Positions 58,771 through 64,000 of a stretch of 64,000 nucleotides of DNA are shown here, piece after piece. The stretch covers positions 153,900 through 217,899 of the forward strand of contig MU128998.1 in assembly GCA_014904985.1 (NCBI GenBank), written 5' to 3'. The stretch is from Hydnum rufescens UP504. Its lineage: Eukaryota; Basidiomycota; Agaricomycetes; Cantharellales; Hydnaceae. The position numbers and the translations under genes are program-made. Numbering within the stretch: position 1 is the first letter of the stretch; each line of letters starts with the position of its first letter. Below the pieces are notes generated by a model that was given only the letters and a program-made list of their open reading frames with translations, did not search any database and was not told where the DNA came from.

Positions 58771-59523
58771 TGTGGAAGATAAAAACATCCAGTATCAGAA
58801 AATGCGAAATTACACAACTTCCAGCCATTGGACGATCAGATGACCAATTGTGAGATTAATTATGGCTATGCGCAGAAACCAAATTTGTTTTATAACTCCA
58901 TCAGTTTTGATTGGAGAGGTACTCCCATATAACGCTTAGAAAGCTACGATTCACACCTTTTGAACGGTACCAAACAAAAGTTGAACGGACCAAAACTGCA
59001 CTCTCCAGGCCAATTTTACTATTAAAATCCGGGATTTCCAGTAAAAAACAAATACCTCCGTCAGTTTGCATTCAATCCTCTCGGAACAACTGTGTCTAGA
59101 AAGATATAGAAAATCCGCATCCAACGGTACTAAGCACGTGAAGAACAGATCAAAACTGAACTCTACAGAACGATATTACTACCAGAATCAACACCCATCA
59201 GTAAAAAACAAATTTCTCCGTCAGTTTACACCGGATCTGCTCGGAACCACCGCGCCCAGAAATCTGTTAAAAATCTGCATCGAATGATACCAAACAAGCC
59301 TATTACGGATACAAACTGCTGTCTCTGCATTGAATCCCACACCATGCACTTGTTCCTTTTATTAACCAGTAACAAAAAAAAACACCTTAACCACTGGACT
59401 ATGCTCAGATTAATCTCCAGAAACCCGGAGATGTCCCTTAATTTCGCTTCCCATGAGCTCCAAAACACATCACAAGACTCAGTGACATCATGCTCCAACT
59501 ACTCCACAAGCTCAGCAAATTAG

Positions 59524-59640
59524 TGACATCATTCCTTTATGAATCCTTTTGTTCTCTTTATGAATGACATCACTATGACATCACTATGACATCACACTCT
59601 ATGAATGACTCAGCTATGACCACATTATGACATCATTTCT
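59524..59640. promoter_or_regulatory. Cluster of CRE-like TGACATCA motifs
   Basis: TGACATCA occurs five times upstream of the TATA-like box at 59728. It differs from the ATF/CREB site TGACGTCA by one CpG transition, so these may be decayed sites. Confidence 0.4.
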
Positions 59641-59727
59641 TTATTACTCTTTTGTTCTACTCCACTATGATCTCATAGCTTTATTACTCTTTTGTTCTTG
59701 CTCCATGCACAGCCACCTTCAGATAGG

Positions 59728-59735
59728 TATATAAG
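59728..59735 (+). promoter_or_regulatory. TATA-like box of the LTR-like block
   Basis: TATATAAG followed 22 bp later by a C-run and CTCCTCACTC, as in fungal LTR promoters. Confidence 0.4.
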
Positions 59736-60127
59736 CTAGCAGATTTTCTTGTTCCCCCCCCATCTCCTCACTCTGGAAATCAACCACTGTCAACTACTGT
59801 CTACCATTCTGCTTAATATCTAAAGAACTGTCTATCTAAAGCCATCTGGAGCTAAGTCATCTTCAAGGTTGTTGAGACCAAGCTACTGGAAGCCATCTAT
59901 GCGAAATACTGAAGCCAAGGATAGTTGCAGAACCTAAGGTTAGAGTTGCTGGACATCCAAGGAAAAAGTAAGCATAACGAAATACGAGTCAGGAAAGAAG
60001 ATTGAAGCATACTGACCAAACTAACCAAGCGCTGACCATTCTATAGCCCACAGATATCCGCATTTTGACTAGAAGGACGTAAACAAGGACATACAAATAT
60101 CAGTAAATGAACAAACGCAACACGAAC

Positions 60128-60245
60128 ATGTATAAGCCTTTCCACAAGCATCCCAGATGTATAAGCCTCCTATAAGCATCCTCCACATATAAGCCTTTCT
60201 ATAAGCATTCCATACGACATATAAGCCTTCCTATAAGCATCTACA
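60128..60245. repeat. Minisatellite of ATATAAGCCTTTCTATAAGCAT-like units
   Basis: Four diverged units of 28-33 bp share ATATAAGCC and ATAAGCATC. A fifth single unit occurs at about 60438-60467 at the start of the second duplicated block. Confidence 0.7.
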
Positions 60246-60834
60246 TATATCATTGACTATTGCTAGTCCATATCACATTCCATTCTCCAATAAACACATA
60301 CATATCTTGCAGAGAGTGATCAACCATTGAAGCAAACCAACCCATTTGAATAAACAGAAACACAGTCTCCTATCTACACACTGGCTGAACCAGATTTTGA
60401 TTTGACAGTCATCGGAGCTCCCAACCCTTCTTCTATAATGTATAAGCCTTTCACAAGCATCCCACGATATATCATTGACTATAGCTAGTCCATACCATCG
60501 CCTTACCATCACTGAATACCATACACAACTTGTTAGAGAGTGATCAACCATCAGAGTGAACCAGCCCATTGAATAAAAACAGAAATACAGTCTCCCATCT
60601 ACACACTGGCTGAACCAGAGTTTGATTTGACAGTCATCGGAGCTCCCAATCCTTCTTCTATACCGCTATTCCCGAAAAACAGGGTATGTACACAGCAAAA
60701 TAGATGGCCATGCCCAAGAAGGTTTCCAGGTCCTTACGGTGATGAGGAGTGGCCAGGGCTGCAACAGCCTGTATCTTCTCTGCATTGGTGGACAGGCCCA
60801 GATGTGACACCTTTTGTCCTAAAAGTTGTATACT

Positions 60835-61650
60835 TCAATACCCTACATGACATTTGTGGGGCACCAATGTAATTCCAGACTTTTTAATGGCCTCAAGGAC
60901 TGTACCAATATGGTCAAGATGCTCATCAAAGGTTCTTGAGTAGACCACAATATCATTGATGTATACCAGCATGAATATCCACAGGTAAGGGGCTAAGATT
61001 TCCTGCATGACACGTTGGAAAATTGGGGGGCCATTCCTCCATCCAAAGGGCATTCTTGTGAATTGATGTAACCCCTGATGTGTCCTCATGGCAGTGTAGG
61101 GTTGAGAAATACTATCGAACTCCAGTTGGGTGAACCTGGCTAGTGCATCGAAGGAGGACAGATATTGTGCCCCAGAGAGTGCTTGTAAAATGTCACTTTG
61201 CCATGGTATCGGGAACTGGTTGGGTACGGTGGCTGTGTTCAGTCTCCTCCAATCGACACAGAGTCGGTCCTTGCCATTTTTGTGTATGATCAATACTGGG
61301 GCTCCCCAAGGGCTGTTCGATGGTTCGATTACCCCCTGTTTCAACCACAAGTCCAACTGCTTATCGATGAGCTCCCTTTTAGTGGGAGAGGCAATGTATG
61401 GTGCGGATGAAATAGGCTTGGTACCAGGGACTAGTTCGATGTGCACCTTGGTAGGGTGCTTGCCCAATCGTACATCAAATCCAAAAGCCAATTCATGCCT
61501 CCATAATACTTCATAGAGGCATGCATGTTGCTCAGTAGCCAGGGAGGGGTCCACGTCAATCAGACTCTCCAAATCCTGGGATTTCAGTTGTGTGGTATCA
61601 CCCATCTCGGCAGTCTTAGGACCTTCTCCAGTGAACTCCTGGGAGTCCAC
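60835..61650 (-). pseudogene. G2 reverse transcriptase
   Basis: Open for 271 codons. The RT boxes are KQGVIEPSNSPWGAPVLIIH, KDRLCVDWRRLNTATVPNQF, QYLSSFDALARFTQLEFDSI and QFTRMPFGWRNGPPIFQRVM. The active site reads VYINDIVVYS: the first Asp of Y-x-D-D is Asn (AAT at 60955-60957). After a TGA the frame continues SIQLLGQKVSHLGLSTNAEK to the truncation point. The Asp-to-Asn change alone should abolish polymerase activity. Confidence 0.85.
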
Positions 61651-62341
61651 ACCGGTGGTCTCCTGGGGCTCCTAGGACGATCCTTGGGGCCCATTTGGTT
61701 CAAGTCTTGTTTACTGAGTGATCCCTCTACAAGTGTGCAAATGAATAGGCCTTTTGTTCAAACCGTTCCCTGTTTTCCAGGCTCAAGTCGGATTCCTTGC
61801 TGAGGCATTGGAGGGGATCAAGCATGTGTCCCACCACTTCCCCTTTGTGTAACAGTTTAGGCGAGGAAGAAGGGTTGGTGATAGGTAAAGTTAGGTCCTT
61901 TGCCATGTCCACTATACAGTTGACCGAGGCCAGGAAACTGTGACTACCCCTCCATATTATTCATTTTTCGATTAGTTGTAGTCCACTGTAACAATCATAG
62001 TCTCCTTTAACCCGTACTTGGGCCACATGTCCTCTGGGAATATAAGTATCTTCCAGGGCCACAATCTTCCCTGTACCTGTTTTTCTTCTTCCTGGGGTGA
62101 TGATGTCTGGTCCTTTCTTGGGGACAGCTTCAGCAAGTGGGATGTCTACTGATCGCCAGGAGGCAATGAAGGCTTCCTGATCTCTCATAGTACAGCTAGC
62201 TGGGATTCAGTGTTTGCTGTCTCCCACTTGCCAGTAGGCTTCATGTTTGGGTCTCATGGTATGGAGTTGCCAGGCCTGGTGCATATCCTCACCAATTAAG
62301 AGGTTAGCATTCATTCCATCGACAATGTAGGCTTTGACTCC

Positions 62342-62644
62342 TCAGAGTAGTACAGGCCCCAATTGACTACAAAAATACAGATCGAGTGTAACATACCCCA
62401 GACACTTGGCTTCCCCAGTAAGATGCAATAGTCTCAGTTTTAACCCTTGCTTAATTGCCGGGCCTTGTTCCTTCAGGGCCTTCAGGCACTTGGCTGACAC
62501 TAAGGTGGCTGTGGCTCCCGAATCAGCAACCACTTCAATCATGGGACTGTTCACATCATTGACACAGCATTGCAATTTGAAAGCATCCATTCCCAGGCTG
62601 GCTAGTCCTGGGGGCCTTTTTACCATAGGCTCTGGAGAGTACAC
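62342..62644 (-). pseudogene. G2 aspartic protease
   Basis: Reads RPPGLASLGMDAFKLQCCVN, then IEVVADSGATATLVSAKCLK with the catalytic D-S-G intact, and LRLLHLTGEAKCLGYVTLDL. It ends at a stop corresponding to one also present in G1. Further downstream pieces (61961-62188, 61727-61912) belong to the linker to RT. Confidence 0.75.
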
Positions 62645-62730
62645 TTCCTCAGGGGAGCCATGTGTCCTTTCAACGATTAGGTCAGGGGCAGATCCACCCT
62701 CACCAGGGATGACATAGCAAGCAATTCCCT

Positions 62731-63072
62731 CTAGGGGTGATTTATTGGTACAATAAACAAAACATCAGTTTCTTCGTCCTCTTCCTCACTACTAAGGGCT
62801 TCGTGGGTGGCTACCATAGCGGCCTGATAGACCTCCTCCAATCCTGAAGTCATGGCAATGTAGGCCTTGCAGTAGGCTATGTCACGTCTAGTACTTGTAG
62901 TCAGTTTGGCATGCTTTGGGTCCTTTTTGTAGGAACCACAGTCATAATCATAGTGCAGTTCGCTTCCACAATGTTGACATGGCTGAATGGGTTTCCTTTT
63001 AGACCTTACGTCACTGGGCTCATACATGTAACTTGGTTCTGGTGAATTGGAACTGGCCATCATGACAGGCAA
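62731..63072 (-). pseudogene. G2 gag C-terminal part with zinc knuckle
   Basis: KPIQPCQHCGSELHYDYDC gives a C-x2-C-x4-H-x4-C knuckle. An acidic tail follows (ALSSEEEDEETDVLFIVP). The residue after the first Cys is Gln (CAA at 62974-62976) while G1 has TGA there. Confidence 0.75.
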
Positions 63073-63105
63073 GCAGTACCAGCTTCATTGAAGATCCTCA
63101 CATAC

Positions 63106-63957
63106 TCAACATATCACCTCATTGGCTATGTCCTCAGTCTGTTGTGAATTGGAAAGGTTCGATATGGCCAAAAGAGTGTCCTCTTGGTCCTTAACTCTTG
63201 AGAACAGGGTGTCCGTGTTGTGACAGAGGTCCACATCCATGTAGGCTCTCCAGGATGGTGGAGCATGTTCCATAAGGGTACCCACTTCCAGGGAGTCAAA
63301 TGCAGGATTGGGTATTTCAGGCAGTGGGTGCAATACTCGGCAGGCCCTTACCCTACAGGTAAGCCACTTGGTGGGCGTCTCCTTTTCGTGCCCTCGGTTA
63401 CAGAATTGTAGTTCATCATAGATAGTGACTTGCTTGTCATACCAACATGTACCCAGTAATTGAGTCCTCATAATGAGTTTCAACGAGTCCCAGTCTTGAC
63501 TAGCCTGAATCTTCATGGCATTGGGCAGACTCTGCCACCATACATCTGCATGCTTGGTGAACCTCATGGTAGTGGCAAAAGCTAGTTGTTCGTGCATTTG
63601 ATGACTTCCAGTGGCATAGCAGTCCAAGTCCTTGGTCCACATAACGAAAGCATTATCCGACCCATCATACTCTGGTAGGTCGCTGGGCCGAAATTCAAGT
63701 TTAAACTTGGGTTCATAGTAGGTTTCTCGTTGACAGGTTGTGTTGTCAATTCCCACAGCTGGCAGCCCACAATCTGGGGGACCAGGTCCAGGAGGACTGT
63801 TATTGGGCCACCCTCGGTCAGGATAGCCACCACGGGGTCCCATCAGGGGTCGTCCTTGATGGGGGAACCTTCCGCCAGGGGGTCCCTCTCCGTCCCCTGA
63901 GTCATCTCCATCCGGGGGCCCCCATCTGGGGGATTCCAGTGCATGCCTTCCAGCCAT
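63106..63957 (-). pseudogene. G2 gag (capsid region)
   Basis: Open for 283 codons. A Gly/Pro/Arg-rich N-terminal part (GPPGGRFPHQGRPLMGPRGG) is followed by the retrotransposon gag fold: YYEPKFKLEFRPSDLPEYDG, TTMRFTKHADVWWQSLPNAM, DSLKLIMRTQLLGTCWYDKQ and SLEVGTLMEHAPPSWRAYMD. It ends at a TGA after IANEVIC, where G1 continues in frame, so the stop is a mutation. The frame may extend past 63957 towards the window edge. Confidence 0.8.
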
Positions 63958-64000
63958 CCATGATCAGACAGGGCTCAAGGAGCCAAGGGGGTGTCCATCA

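Larger units (their letters stand above)
58771..60665 (+). mobile_element. LTR-like block (solo LTR or truncated element)
   Basis: It starts TGTGGAAGATA at the point where G1's RT stops, and ends near CTTCTTCTATA (60662), just before G2's 3' breakpoint. It contains no coding region. It holds direct repeats with CGGTACCAA (58900-59290), a TGACATCA cluster (59524-59640), TATATAAG (59728-59735) and a minisatellite (60128-60245). A stretch of about 220 bp ending in CATCGGAGCTCCCAA is tandemly duplicated (60240-60435 and 60465-60662). Exact ends and target duplication were not found. Confidence 0.55.
60675..64000 (-). mobile_element. Ty3/gypsy element G2, partial, runs off the window
   Basis: Same family as G1, opposite orientation. 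Minus-strand order from the right edge: gag, zinc knuckle, protease, linker, RT. It ends within the RT connection at about 60675 (DLETFLGMAIYFAVYIP), so integrase is missing. The 5' end lies beyond 64000. Frames are much better kept than in G1, but several stops remain. Confidence 0.85.

Overview
This window looks like a fungal nuclear chromosome, most likely from an agaricomycete (mushroom-forming basidiomycete). The introns are short (50-110 nt) GT-AG introns. The recognisable genes are a fungal AMT2-type ammonium transporter, a DUF6534-type membrane protein, and a gene with the CxC5/CxC6 cysteine clusters that accompany KDZ transposases. Everything else is retrotransposon and repeat sequence. 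I see no rRNA, tRNA, CRISPR or bacterial-style operon. Almost every coding region is broken, so this is a repeat-rich, decaying accessory region.

Layout. 1-2.4 kb: a degenerate repeat and one unrecognised minus-strand gene. 2.4-7.1 kb: a minus-strand DIRS-like tyrosine-recombinase retrotransposon (gag/zinc knuckle, RT-RNase H, recombinase) whose intron carries a minisatellite. 7.1-31.5 kb: a segmental duplication of a unit of about 7.8 kb holding an ammonium-transporter copy, unrecognised middle ORFs and a DUF6534 copy. There are two full direct copies (A, B), a truncated direct copy (C) and a truncated inverted copy (D); all genes in them are damaged. 31.5-34.2 kb: a decaying CxC5/CxC6 gene with recognisable introns. 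34.2-37.1 kb: CpG-poor non-coding sequence with repeats and part of an unknown spliced gene.

37.1-64 kb is a nest of LTR elements. A Ty3/gypsy copy on the plus strand (G1) is split first by a solo LTR (40.35-41.56 kb, 4-bp target duplication) and then by a 15.8-kb Ty3/gypsy element on the minus strand (T, 42.675-58.505 kb, LTRs of about 1.37 kb). T itself holds a hAT-like non-autonomous element (51.5-52.3 kb, perfect 8-bp target duplication) and a 4.3-kb foldback element (44.79-49.08 kb). G1 resumes at 58.5 kb, followed by another LTR-like block and by a second copy of the G1 family (G2, minus strand) that runs off the window.

The most unusual object is the foldback element. It has terminal inverted repeats, a near-perfect palindrome of about 316 bp at its centre, and two arms made of tandem exon-like/intron-like units pointing outward. 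Each intron-like segment begins with a GTGAGT-like donor, ends in a TAG or CAG acceptor, usually has a CTAAC-type branch site, and contains a hairpin with a stem of about 16 bp. The stem shows paired (compensatory) changes between units. A second signal is the mutation pattern: T carries one open frame of roughly 2,400 codons interrupted at least 17 times, 15 of them by TGA, several where the family has Arg. Catalytic Asp-to-Asn and Arg-to-stop/Gln changes in G1, G2 and the DIRS element also fit C-to-T change at CpG. All similarity statements are by eye; no alignment or database search was run.
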